From Lachnospiraceae bacterium P6A3 (lineage in GTDB: Bacteria; Bacillota; Clostridia; Lachnospirales; Lachnospiraceae), in contig JNKP01000004.1 of assembly GCA_000702085.1 (NCBI GenBank), positions 1 through 64,000 on the forward strand: a stretch of 64,000 nt of DNA. The letters run 5' to 3'. The position numbers were made by a program, and so were the translations under genes. Shown here piece by piece: positions 1 to 7,299 of the stretch. Under the pieces are notes generated by a model. The model saw nothing but the letters and a program-made list of their open reading frames with translations. It was not told the DNA's origin and made no database searches. Each line of letters begins with the position of its first letter. Position 1 is the first letter of the stretch.

Positions 1-2
1 GC

Positions 3-179
3 TATGCTTTGTTTAATGCCACGAAGTTTGTCTGTCATTGGGACGAGACATTCCGTGCATACCTTTCCAAAAAGATAAGCGAAGGCAAGCATTACAATGT
101 TGCGGTTTCCCATGCGGCCAAAAAGCTGATTCGCACTATTTATCGAATGGAACTTACTGGCGAAGCCTACCGAAAATAA
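3..179 (+). CDS. IS110-family transposase, C-terminal fragment (cut by window edge)
   Basis: The plus-strand frame that is open from base 3 to the TAA at 177-179 encodes about 58 residues. They contain the segment EGKHYNVAVSHAAKKLIRTI, which is typical of the C-terminal end of IS110/IS116/IS902 transposases (DEDD-type serine recombinase-like enzymes). The 5' part lies outside the window, so whether the element is intact cannot be judged. The 180 bases after the stop would include the element's right end. This is the only gene in the first 60 kb on the plus strand, opposite to its neighbours, as expected for an inserted element. Confidence 0.8.
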   Translation, partial: YALFNATKFVCHWDETFRAYLSKKISEGKHYNVAVSHAAKKLIRTIYRMELTGEAYRK

Positions 180-284
180 CAACTTATCTTCATATCCTTT
201 TCTGTGAGCACCTGTTCAGATGCTCTATTTGTCATACGATTTTCAAGGAACTGCTTATGGTTTCAGCCTGTCTCCAGGCTATCT

Positions 285-304
285 AAAACATCCAAGGGTG
301 TTTT
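285..304. terminator. Weak hairpin between IS110 fragment and AhpD-like gene
   Basis: AAAACATCC and GGGTGTTTT form nine pairs (one G-U) around a two-base loop and sit between two convergent genes. Either strand runs into a short T stretch. It could end the transposase transcript or the cystine-operon transcript arriving from the right; the support is weak. Confidence 0.3.
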
Positions 305-360
305 ATTCAAAAAACTATGATTTACTGTTGACTTTTAATAGTTAGTCTTTCCGCATCCGG

Positions 361-873
361 TTACTTCTGAAGAAATTCAGACTGAACATGAAGAATATCA
401 TTAAAGTAATTATTTGCGATCATAAACATTCCCATGGTGGTAAGAACGATCAGTCCTTCTTCACCGAGATGCTTTTTTAATCTGTCAAACAATTCTTCAG
501 GTATATTCTTACGATCCTTCACGATTGCTCTTGCATACTCGATCACAAGTTCTTCTTCCGGAGTATACTGAACATTGTCTATATCGATTCCCAATGATTC
601 GTAATACTTTTTGTAATAAGTGGTACATACGAGGCAGTCGTTTTCGACTGAGATTGCATATTCAAATAGTGCTGCGGCTCTCGCTGTGATAATTTTTTTC
701 AGTTCCGCACTCATCTCATAGGATTTACCCTCAAGTGCCCAAAATGCAGGGACATTATGAAGCAGCGTCCTCTTCTCGTTTGTAATCGTATGACCGTCCG
801 CAAGGTGCTGCCTTACGGCCGCTTTTACTTCTTCTGACGCATTATCTATATCTACAAGGCTTATAACAGGCAT
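361..873 (-). CDS. Carboxymuconolactone decarboxylase / AhpD-like protein
   Basis: A 170-residue all-helical protein of the CMD/AhpD family. Members are small redox proteins that use a Cys-x-x-Cys pair, often to reduce peroxides or peroxiredoxins. Here the pair is C80-L-V-C83, preceded by a glutamate (SVENDCLVC). The histidine that normally follows the pair in AhpD is replaced (TTYYKK), so canonical peroxidase proton relay is doubtful. The gene starts 11 bases after the cystine-type ABC ATPase stop, with an AAGGAGA ribosome site overlapping that gene's end, so it is the last gene of that operon. The link to cystine import suggests thiol or disulfide handling; this role is inferred. Confidence 0.75.
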   Translation of the reverse strand: MPVISLVDIDNASEEVKAAVRQHLADGHTITNEKRTLLHNVPAFWALEGKSYEMSAELKKIITARAAALFEYAISVENDCLVCTTYYKKYYESLGIDIDNVQYTPEEELVIEYARAIVKDRKNIPEELFDRLKKHLGEEGLIVLTTMGMFMIANNYFNDILHVQSEFLQK

Positions 874-884
874 AACTAATCTCC

Positions 885-1655
885 TTATATTCCGCTTCCG
901 TCGTGTTCATTCTTCGATTCCCAGACAAATGATTTGTAAATAAACTCTCTGGTCCTTTCCTTTTGGGGATTACCGAAGAATTCTTCGGATGTGTTTTCTT
1001 CGACGATATCTCCGTTTTCCATAAACACAACTCTGGTTGCTACTTTCCTTGCAAACTCCATTTCGTGTGTTACGACTATCATCGTGATTCCGTCGTCAGC
1101 AAGCTGCTTTATTACATTAAGCACTTCACCGGTCAGCTCGGGATCCAATGCAGATGTGGGCTCATCGAAAAATATAACATCCGGGTTGGTGGCAAGTGCC
1201 CTTGCTATGGCAACTCTCTGCTGCTGTCCTCCGGACAGTTTGGAAGGATAGAAATCAATCCTGTCTCCGAGCCCTACTCTTTCAAGCAGTTTTCTTCCGA
1301 TCTCTTCCGCTTTTTTCTTGTCCATCTTCCTTGCGACGGTAAGACCGAGAGTCACATTTCCGAGAGCTGTTTTATTTCCGTACAGATTGAAATTCTGGAA
1401 AACAAATCCTACGCGGCTTCTGTATTTTCTTAATTCTTTGGAAGAAATCTTATTCAGATCATATTCTTCCCCCTCAATGATCATTTTTCCGCTGTCAGCC
1501 TTTGTCAGATATCCTGCGCACCTCAGGAGCGTTGTTTTGCCGGATCCGCTGGGCCCGAGTATTGCGACCACATCGCCTTTATTTACGTTCAGACTGACAT
1601 CCTTAAGTACATCAGTGTCTCCGAAGCTCTTTTTTACATTTTTAAACTCAAGCAT
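885..1655 (-). CDS. Polar amino-acid (cystine-type) ABC transporter ATP-binding protein
   Basis: A 256-residue ATPase that drives import through the permease encoded next to it. Visible motifs are Walker A GPSGSGKTT (residues 34-42), signature LSGGQQQR, Walker B VIFFDEP and the switch histidine in VVTHEME. This is the GlnQ/HisP/TcyC family (usual length 240-260). It lies one base after the permease stop and has a strong GAGGAGA ribosome site. Cystine is preferred over other polar amino acids because the operon shares its promoter/operator block with the methionine importer and lies in a sulfur gene island. The ligand is not proved by the sequence. Confidence 0.9.
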   Translation of the reverse strand: MLEFKNVKKSFGDTDVLKDVSLNVNKGDVVAILGPSGSGKTTLLRCAGYLTKADSGKMIIEGEEYDLNKISSKELRKYRSRVGFVFQNFNLYGNKTALGNVTLGLTVARKMDKKKAEEIGRKLLERVGLGDRIDFYPSKLSGGQQQRVAIARALATNPDVIFFDEPTSALDPELTGEVLNVIKQLADDGITMIVVTHEMEFARKVATRVVFMENGDIVEENTSEEFFGNPQKERTREFIYKSFVWESKNEHDGSGI

Positions 1656-1656
1656 G

Positions 1657-2319
1657 TTATCTCCTCTTTTCCAATGCCTTTTCCGCTTTTCCCTGAATGA
1701 TTGTCAGGATCGAGCAGAATATAAGGTAGATAAGTCCGGCTTCAAGATAGAGCCAGAAATAATCATATGTTCTTGCAGCAATTCTCTGTGCGGTTGCAAG
1801 TATCTCAACAAGTGCAACGCTGTATGCAAGAGATGTATCCTTAACCAGTCCGATGATCGAATTGGACAAAGGAGGAAATGCTGTTCGAAGTGCCTGGGGG
1901 ATGATCACATGTATCATTGCCTGCCAAAAGGTCAGACCGTCGCAATAACATGCTTCAAGCTGTCCTACCGGAACGGACTGTATTGCAGCCCTTACTGTTT
2001 CCGAGCAGTAAGCTCCTACCGATAGAGACATTACAAGCCATGCACTGGCAAATGAGTTAAGCTTTATGCCTATACTCGGAAGACCGAAATAAACTATGAA
2101 CAGCTGAACGATCATGGGAGTACATCTGATTATCCATACATACACCCTGACAAGTCTCTTTAAAACCGGGACCTTAGCGATCTGTGCAAGTGCAACCAGG
2201 AGGGCGATTATCAGTCCTGTTGAAAATGAAGTTATGGTCAAAGGAAGGGATACCTTTAATCCGGCTATGAAGAGTTTGCCAAATGATTCAATTAATTCGT
2301 TTAATATTCTCTCATTCAT
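1657..2319 (-). CDS. Polar amino-acid (cystine-type) ABC transporter permease
   Basis: A 220-residue inner-membrane permease of the HisM/GlnP/TcyB family with about five hydrophobic segments. The EAA loop that docks the ATPase is visible as YCDGLTFWQAMIHVIIPQAL around residues 140-160. It lies between the binding protein (33 bases upstream) and the ATPase (one base downstream). The ribosome site is weak compared with its neighbours. A single permease gene implies a homodimeric channel. Confidence 0.9.
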   Translation of the reverse strand: MNERILNELIESFGKLFIAGLKVSLPLTITSFSTGLIIALLVALAQIAKVPVLKRLVRVYVWIIRCTPMIVQLFIVYFGLPSIGIKLNSFASAWLVMSLSVGAYCSETVRAAIQSVPVGQLEACYCDGLTFWQAMIHVIIPQALRTAFPPLSNSIIGLVKDTSLAYSVALVEILATAQRIAARTYDYFWLYLEAGLIYLIFCSILTIIQGKAEKALEKRR

Positions 2320-2352
2320 GATCGTTCATCCGTTTCTGCTAAATTCTTATAC

Positions 2353-3252
2353 TCATCCCTGAGTGGTATCTACTCCGAAATACTTGATCGCAAGTGCAGA
2401 AAGAGTACCGTCGTCATATGCTGCCTGAAGTGCTTCATTGATAAGTTCCACAAGCTGCTCATTTCCCTTTACAACAGGGATGTATGCATTGGGTTCGGGA
2501 TCGCTTGTTACAACAACTTTTAATACTTCTCTGTCCTCGGGATGCTGGTTGAGATAATCCTCAAATCCTACTACGGTTCCGAAAGAAAGATCTGCTCGGC
2601 CGTTCTTTACTTCGCTGATTGCCTGTGCTGCTTCACCTACCTCATCAAGAATTGCTCCGTTATCCTCTGCATATTTACCGATTGAGCTGGTGGGATCGTT
2701 TGCAGCGGTTCTTCCTGCAGCATCTTCAAGAGTGTTAAGATCATCTCTGTCAGCAAGAGTAATGTATGCATGCTGTGAATAGTTATAAGGGATTGAGAAA
2801 TCATACTTGACTGCACGTTCCTCGTTATAAGATACGCCGTTAATTACGACATCGATCTGTCCCGCATCGAGTGATGCAAACATTGAGCTCCAAACAGTCT
2901 CGGAATACTGAATTTCCACTCCGAGATAATCTGCGATGTACTTGGCAACCTCAACATCGTATCCTACGAGATTGTCATCCGCATCATGGAAAGTGTAAGG
3001 GCTCCAGGTTCCCTCGGTTCCGACGATTATGTAACCGCGGTCTTTGATCTCCTTAAGAAGTCCGGTGTACTCTTCTGCGGAAGCTTCTGCATCAGAGTTG
3101 ACTTCAGCTACTGCTTCGGTGTTTGATGCTTCGGGTGCGGGAGTATTTTCCGCACTTACCGTTCCGGCGTTTCCGCATCCGGTAAGAAGGCTTCCAGCAA
3201 GAGTGGTGACAGCTACTGCGCTGACGAGTTTTTTGATCAGATTCTTTTTCAT
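2353..3252 (-). CDS. Family 3 solute-binding lipoprotein (cystine-type)
   Basis: A roughly 300-residue extracellular binding protein for the adjacent permease/ATPase. The start is the ATG at 3250-3252, 8 bases after AGGAGG; an earlier in-frame ATG at 3291 has no ribosome site. The N-terminus is a lipoprotein signal (lipobox LLTGC), then an Ala/Glu/Thr/Pro-rich linker, then a family 3 SBP domain (GYDVEVAKYIADYLGVEIQY, VVINGVSYNEERAVKYDFS). The signal peptide and first part of the linker are almost identical to those of the unrelated MetQ at 5210-6139, at protein and DNA level. Ligand inferred as cystine or a related thiol amino acid. Confidence 0.88.
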   Translation of the reverse strand: MKKNLIKKLVSAVAVTTLAGSLLTGCGNAGTVSAENTPAPEASNTEAVAEVNSDAEASAEEYTGLLKEIKDRGYIIVGTEGTWSPYTFHDADDNLVGYDVEVAKYIADYLGVEIQYSETVWSSMFASLDAGQIDVVINGVSYNEERAVKYDFSIPYNYSQHAYITLADRDDLNTLEDAAGRTAANDPTSSIGKYAEDNGAILDEVGEAAQAISEVKNGRADLSFGTVVGFEDYLNQHPEDREVLKVVVTSDPEPNAYIPVVKGNEQLVELINEALQAAYDDGTLSALAIKYFGVDTTQG

Positions 3253-3315
3253 AATTTTATCCTCCTGAAAACTGTATTTATAACCGATCATTTATTGATT
3301 ATCTGTTATGTGCAC

Positions 3316-3344
3316 ATTATGTCAGCACCGTAAGCAACTGTAAA
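3316..3344 (-). promoter_or_regulatory. Sigma-A promoter of the cystine-type operon
   Basis: On the minus strand a -35 TTTACA (3339-3344) is followed by a 17-base spacer and a -10 CATAAT (3316-3321). Transcription would start near 3309, about 57 bases before the binding-protein start codon. The same layout occurs in front of metQ. Confidence 0.75.
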
Positions 3345-3385
3345 ATACATAGAATTTATGACTTGCTATAGGCAAAAGTTATATC
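3345..3385 (-). promoter_or_regulatory. Candidate LysR-type activator site upstream of the cystine promoter
   Basis: The 41 bases immediately upstream of the -35 box carry conserved blocks (on the minus strand GATATAA, CTATAG, ATAAATT) found at identical spacing upstream of metQ (6228-6268). Sites abutting the -35 box are where LysR activators commonly bind. The regulator is inferred to be the LysR protein at 6327-7223. Confidence 0.55.
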
Positions 3386-3397
3386 GGCGATAAAAAA

Positions 3398-3420
3398 AGA
3401 GAAGGACATCGTCCTTCTCT
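3398..3420 (-). terminator. Rho-independent terminator after metI
   Basis: A perfect 10-bp stem AGAGAAGGAC/GTCCTTCTCT with a 3-base loop is followed on the minus strand by a run of seven T. It lies 33 bases past the metI stop and insulates the cystine operon promoter. Confidence 0.9.
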
Positions 3421-3452
3421 TTTTAAGTATCATGCTATTTATATTGCCTTTC

Positions 3453-4115
3453 TTACTTCTTTCTTTTATCGAGTTTCTTTGACATTTTCATGCCTATCAT
3501 CTGGAATAATTGAACCAGAAGAATAAGGATTATAACAGAAGGCCAAAGTATCTGAGGCTGAAATCTGTTATAGCCGTATCTTATCGCTATACTTCCGAGT
3601 CCGCCTCCGCCGACCGCTCCGGCCATTGCGGAATATCCGAGTATGGTTCCGAAGGCTATGGTAGCACCGACGAGAAGTGATGTTCTTGCCTCTGCGATCA
3701 GAACTTTGAATATGATCGTTATATTCCCTGCACCAAGACTCTGCGCAGCTTCTATAACTCCTTTATCGACCTCCTTCAAAGAGCCCTCAACCATCCTTCC
3801 GATAAATGGTGCGGCGGCAAATACCAGAGGAACGATCGTAGCACCTATTCCATAGCTTTTTCCGACGATTGCTCTGGTTACCGGTATCAAAACAACAAGT
3901 AGGATTATAAACGGAAAGCTCCTTAATACATTGGTTACAAGATCGAGCACCTTATAAATTACCACATTCGGTTTAATTCCCTCTTTATCCGTAACAGCAA
4001 GTATTATTCCCAAAGGAAGTCCCAGTACATATCCGAAAAATGTTGAGAAGCCTACGATTATCAAAGTGTCTCTCAGGCCTTCAATTATCATTATTATTTC
4101 CTGCTGCGAAAGCAT
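3453..4115 (-). CDS. metI: Methionine ABC transporter permease MetI
   Basis: A permease of about 220 residues with five hydrophobic segments, membrane partner of MetN and MetQ. The EAA-type loop is seen in EVDKGVIEAAQSLGAGNITIIFKVLIAEA. The glycine-rich stretch SAMAGAVGGGGLGSIAIRYGY near residue 165-185 is characteristic of MetI. The ATG at 4113-4115 is chosen because GGAGGAGGTGA stands at proper distance; a GTG at 4121 is too close to it. The gene starts inside the end of metN (35-base overlap), which implies translational coupling. Confidence 0.92.
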   Translation of the reverse strand: MLSQQEIIMIIEGLRDTLIIVGFSTFFGYVLGLPLGIILAVTDKEGIKPNVVIYKVLDLVTNVLRSFPFIILLVVLIPVTRAIVGKSYGIGATIVPLVFAAAPFIGRMVEGSLKEVDKGVIEAAQSLGAGNITIIFKVLIAEARTSLLVGATIAFGTILGYSAMAGAVGGGGLGSIAIRYGYNRFQPQILWPSVIILILLVQLFQMIGMKMSKKLDKRKK

Positions 4116-5118
4116 CGGCACTCACCTCCTCCGGATCCAATCCTTTTTCTTTGAAATATGTGATAATATGTTCCGCCTTTTCATTATCGGACGGAAGCTG
4201 CAGCAGCATCTCTCCCTCCGCATTACCGTTCACCGTTCTTGTATTTGCATACAAAATATTTACAGGTGTTTTTGTTTCAAGAACTATATTACCGATTGTC
4301 GGTTCATAAGCGCTCACACCGTGGAAGCTGATCCTTACCACCCTTTCGGAAGTCATTTCCAATATATGTTCGCTTCCGCTGAATACCAGTTTCTTGGCTT
4401 CGGCTGTTTTGGGTGCTCTGAAAAGTTCTTCCGTAGTTCCGTTTTCGACAAGATTTCCGTGTTCAAGAACCGCAACGTGATTACAAATTTCCTGAATAAC
4501 GCTCATCTCATGAGTTATTACAACAATCGTGATACCGTACTTAATATTTATTTCCTTTAGCAGATTCAGGATTGATTTTGTAGTTTGCGGATCCAGTGCA
4601 CTTGTTGCCTCATCGCACAAAAGTATTTCCGGTTTTGATGCTAGTACCCTGGCAATCGCAACACGCTGTTTCTGTCCTCCGGACAGCTGTGCGGGATAAG
4701 CATTTGCTTTTTCGGACAGTCCAACCGCTTCCAGATATTCAAGTGCCTTTTTTCTGGCCTCTTTTTTCTTCTTGCCGGCTATCTCAAGAGGAAAAGCAAC
4801 ATTGTCTATTACGCTTCTCTGCATAAGGAGATTAAAATGCTGAAAGATCATTCCGATCTTCCTGCGCTCCGCACGCAGCTGACGGTCGGTTAATGAATTA
4901 AGCTCTTTTCCGTTTACCGTCACTTTACCTGATGTCGGTCTTTCCAGAAGATTCATACATCTTACAAGTGTCGATTTTCCGGCTCCCGAAAGTCCTATGA
5001 TGCCGTATATATCCTTTTTTTCAATATCAAGACTGACATCATTTAAAGCGATCACTTCACCTTTTTCGGTCTTAAAACTCTTATTCAGTTTTCTGATCTC
5101 GATTATGTTTTCACTCAT
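4081..5118 (-). CDS. metN: Methionine ABC transporter ATP-binding protein MetN
   Basis: A 345-residue ATPase for methionine import. The nucleotide-binding domain (1-240) has Walker A GLSGAGKST, signature LSGGQKQR and Walker B ILLCDEATSALDP. Residues about 265-340 form a C-terminal NIL/ACT-like domain (VVRISFHGVSAYEPTIGN), the regulatory domain by which MetN of other bacteria senses cytoplasmic methionine (trans-inhibition). That domain separates MetN from ordinary amino-acid ATPases. It lies 91 bases after metQ, with a terminator-like hairpin in between, and overlaps metI. Confidence 0.94.
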   Translation of the reverse strand: MSENIIEIRKLNKSFKTEKGEVIALNDVSLDIEKKDIYGIIGLSGAGKSTLVRCMNLLERPTSGKVTVNGKELNSLTDRQLRAERRKIGMIFQHFNLLMQRSVIDNVAFPLEIAGKKKKEARKKALEYLEAVGLSEKANAYPAQLSGGQKQRVAIARVLASKPEILLCDEATSALDPQTTKSILNLLKEINIKYGITIVVITHEMSVIQEICNHVAVLEHGNLVENGTTEELFRAPKTAEAKKLVFSGSEHILEMTSERVVRISFHGVSAYEPTIGNIVLETKTPVNILYANTRTVNGNAEGEMLLQLPSDNEKAEHIITYFKEKGLDPEEVSADAFAAGNNNDN

Positions 5119-5149
5119 GTTTATATTCTCTTTAAAATTCTCCCCATAT

Positions 5150-5182
5150 AAAACTGACGCCCGAATGGAAGGCGTCAGTTTT
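5150..5182 (-). terminator. Terminator-like hairpin between metQ and metN
   Basis: A perfect 12-bp stem (AAAACTGACGCC with GGCGTCAGTTTT, 9-base loop) lies just after metQ and is followed on the minus strand by a short T/A stretch. It is inside the operon. It probably stops part of the transcripts or protects the metQ message, giving more binding protein than MetN/MetI. Confidence 0.7.
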
Positions 5183-5209
5183 AATGTGATCGATCATTTA
5201 TTCCGGTTA

Positions 5210-6139
5210 TCAGTCGAAAGGAACAACTGCTCCGTCATAAGTGTCGATAATAAACTGCTTGATCTCATCTGACTTAAGAACATTTACAAGAGCTACGATG
5301 CCTTCATCATTCTCATGTCCTTCTTTTACTGCGATTACATTTACATAGGTCTGAGCAGCGGCAGAGTCATTTGATTCGTAAGCAAGTGCATCCTGTCCTA
5401 CGGAAAGTCCTGCTTCAAGTGCATAGTTGCCGTTGAGGATTACGTATGCTGCATCGGGAATAGCATCCTTAACGCTCTCTGCAGCAAGCTCAATGATCTT
5501 GATCTGTACATTATAAGTTTCAATATCGTTAACGGTTGCGGTAAGTCCTGCACCATCCTTAAGGGTAATGATTCCGTTATCCTGAAGGAGAAGAAGCGCT
5601 CTTGCTTCATTGGTGGTATCATTGGGGATTGCAATCTCATCTCCGTCAGCGATATCTGCGAGATCGGACTTGGTTCCTGCATAGATTCCGAAAGGCTCAT
5701 AGTGAATTCCGCCTGCATTTACGAGATGAGTTCCCTGCTCTTCGTTAAAAGAGTTAAGATAAGGAATATGCTGGAAGTAGTTGGCATCAAATTCCTCGGA
5801 CTCAACTACATTGTTAGGCTGTACATAATCATCAAATACGGTTACCTGAAGATCCCAGCCCTGCTCCGCAAGAATCTTGGCTGCCTCAGCAAGGATCTCC
5901 GAATGAGGAGTCTGGCTTGCTGCTACGGTAATGGTTCCTTTTGTCTCGACAGGTGCATCTGCTACGGTGTTTTCATCTGCTGCGGTGTTCTCACCTGACT
6001 CAGCCTCGGTATTTGCTTCGGGAGCAGGAGTGTTAGCTGCGCTTACCTCAGGAGCATTTCCGCATCCTGTAAGAAGGCTTCCTGCTACGGTTGTTACTGC
6101 AATAGCGCTTACGAGTTTCTTGATCAAATTCTTTTTCAT
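5210..6139 (-). CDS. metQ: Methionine-binding lipoprotein MetQ (NlpA family)
   Basis: An extracellular lipoprotein of about 309 residues that delivers methionine to MetNI. The ATG at 6137-6139 is chosen for its GGAGG site; upstream in-frame codons lack one. The lipobox is LLTGC, followed by an acidic, Ala/Thr/Glu-rich linker. The NlpA fold shows in TITVAASQTPHSEILAEAAK, DDYVQPNNVVESEEFDANYF and the conserved HLVNAGGIHYEPFGIYAG. It is first in metQ-metN-metI. Its signal peptide and linker are nearly copied from the cystine-type binding protein although the mature domains belong to different families. Confidence 0.93.
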   Translation of the reverse strand: MKKNLIKKLVSAIAVTTVAGSLLTGCGNAPEVSAANTPAPEANTEAESGENTAADENTVADAPVETKGTITVAASQTPHSEILAEAAKILAEQGWDLQVTVFDDYVQPNNVVESEEFDANYFQHIPYLNSFNEEQGTHLVNAGGIHYEPFGIYAGTKSDLADIADGDEIAIPNDTTNEARALLLLQDNGIITLKDGAGLTATVNDIETYNVQIKIIELAAESVKDAIPDAAYVILNGNYALEAGLSVGQDALAYESNDSAAAQTYVNVIAVKEGHENDEGIVALVNVLKSDEIKQFIIDTYDGAVVPFD

Positions 6140-6198
6140 AATATTCATCCTCCGTGTGATCATTTTTTCTTGTAACAATCATGATTTGTTATGTGTGT

Positions 6199-6227
6199 AT
6201 TATCACGCCGTGTATCGCACTTGTAAA
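6199..6227 (-). promoter_or_regulatory. Sigma-A promoter of metQNI
   Basis: On the minus strand -35 TTTACA (6222-6227), 17-base spacer and -10 GATAAT (6199-6204). Start point near 6192, about 55 bases before the metQ ATG. The core matches the cystine-operon promoter in sequence and spacing. Confidence 0.75.
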
Positions 6228-6268
6228 ATATGCATAATTTATTGTCAGTTATAGATTTTGCTTATATC
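6228..6268 (-). promoter_or_regulatory. Candidate LysR-type activator site upstream of metQ
   Basis: This block aligns without gaps to 3345-3385. Across promoter plus upstream block (6186-6268 against 3303-3385) 49 of 83 bases are identical, counted by eye. Conserved minus-strand words are GATATAA, CTATA and ATAAATT. The LysR gene next door is the natural candidate regulator. Confidence 0.55.
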
Positions 6269-6280
6269 ACTAAACAAAAA

Positions 6281-6304
6281 GAAAACCGCATAAAAGCGGT
6301 TTTC
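6281..6304 (-). terminator. Rho-independent terminator after the LysR gene
   Basis: GAAAACCGC and GCGGTTTTC pair over 9 bp around a 6-base loop, and the minus strand continues into CTTTTTG-type T-rich sequence. It lies 22 bases past the LysR stop and separates it from the metQ regulatory region. Confidence 0.8.
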
Positions 6305-6326
6305 TTTAAATATATTCCGTGGATGT

Positions 6327-7223
6327 TTACTTTACTGCTTTAAGTTTTTTAACGAACAGCTTGCCCATTTCACTGAGCGCACTGCCTTTTCTGACTATGT
6401 ATCCGAATGTAAGAACTTCCTGCTCTTTGAGTTTAACCACCTTAATATCAGATGCATTTAAGCTGTCACCGAGCATTGCCGCTCCTACGGCATATCCGTC
6501 AAGCCCCAGCATAAGCTCTATAGACGTTGCACGCTCATTTGTGCATATTGCTTTTTTGTAATCATAAGTTGCAAGAGCTTCTTCTCTGTAATAGAACGAA
6601 TTATAATCTCCCTGATCAAATACCATACATGGATAATCCCGGAGTTCTTCAAGAGATATTTCTTTTTTCTTTGCTAACGGATGGTCTTTTTTCAGATATA
6701 CATAACTGTTTCTGGTGAACAATTCATGAAATTCCAGCGACGCATCCGTGAAGATCTTCTTGAACGTGGTCTTGTTGAAATCACTGAGTGCTATGACTCC
6801 AATCTCACTCTTCATATTCTTGACGTCTTCGATAACTTCTCCGGTCTGAGTCTCCCTTATGTAGTACTGATATTCTTCAAGGTCAAACTTTTTTACTGTT
6901 TCTATAAATGCATTTACCGCAAAGGTATAATGCTGCATCGAGACCGAAAAGGTGGGTTTTTCATTTTTTGAATCAAGATATTTGTTCTCTATAATCTCGA
7001 ACTGTTCCACTGCATGCCTTGCATATGCTATAAATGATGCTCCGGCGGAAGTGGTGACAACACCGTTATGTACTCTTTCGAATATCTGTATCCCGAGCTC
7101 ATTTTCAAGATCCCTTACGGCACTGGAAAGACCGGGCTGGGAAACATAGAGTCTGTCCGCCGCTTTCCTCATGGAACACTCTTCATCTATTGCTATAACG
7201 TATTTAAGCTGCAATATGGTCAT
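6327..7223 (-). CDS. LysR-family transcriptional regulator, probably of sulfur amino-acid genes
   Basis: A 298-residue DNA-binding regulator. The N-terminal winged HTH is clear (MTILQLKYVIAIDEECSMRK, then AADRLYVSQPGLSSAVRDLE), followed by a linker helix and a two-lobed effector domain (about 90-298). It lies between the methionine importer and the nitrogenase-like operon, has its own promoter and an AAGGAG ribosome site, and ends in a terminator. The matching sequence blocks in front of both amino-acid importers suggest it activates them. In other Firmicutes, LysR regulators (MtaR, CmbR, CysR/YtlI types) control methionine and cysteine supply; which type this is cannot be settled from motifs alone. 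Confidence 0.85.
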   Translation of the reverse strand: MTILQLKYVIAIDEECSMRKAADRLYVSQPGLSSAVRDLENELGIQIFERVHNGVVTTSAGASFIAYARHAVEQFEIIENKYLDSKNEKPTFSVSMQHYTFAVNAFIETVKKFDLEEYQYYIRETQTGEVIEDVKNMKSEIGVIALSDFNKTTFKKIFTDASLEFHELFTRNSYVYLKKDHPLAKKKEISLEELRDYPCMVFDQGDYNSFYYREEALATYDYKKAICTNERATSIELMLGLDGYAVGAAMLGDSLNASDIKVVKLKEQEVLTFGYIVRKGSALSEMGKLFVKKLKAVK

Positions 7224-7253
7224 ACACAGATCTCCTTTTCAAAATCTGCATAC

Positions 7254-7281
7254 ATAATACCATACTGCAGCTTACAGTAAA
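7254..7281 (-). promoter_or_regulatory. Promoter of the LysR gene
   Basis: On the minus strand -35 TTTACT (7276-7281), 16-base spacer, -10 TATTAT (7254-7259), followed by AAGGAG. It lies in the 76-base gap after the 12-gene operon, where no terminator is visible. The LysR gene may therefore be made both from this promoter and by read-through. Confidence 0.55.
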
Positions 7282-7299
7282 TACCATTAGTCTGTTATT

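Noticed and set aside
38-286. 82-codon plus-strand frame starting with ATG at 38
   Set aside because: It is out of frame with the IS110 transposase reading from base 3, which has clear family similarity; the 82-codon frame has no ribosome site or recognisable motif.
1318-2025. 235-codon plus-strand frame over the cystine ABC genes
   Set aside because: It is antisense to two clear ABC genes, lacks family similarity, and arises from codon bias on the minus strand. The same applies to long plus-strand frames at 43834-44403, 52384-53106 and 54903-55664.
3253-3397. SAM or other riboswitch before the cystine or methionine operons
   Set aside because: The promoter lies about 55 bases from each start codon, leaving no space for a SAM riboswitch, and the conserved block is upstream of the -35 box.
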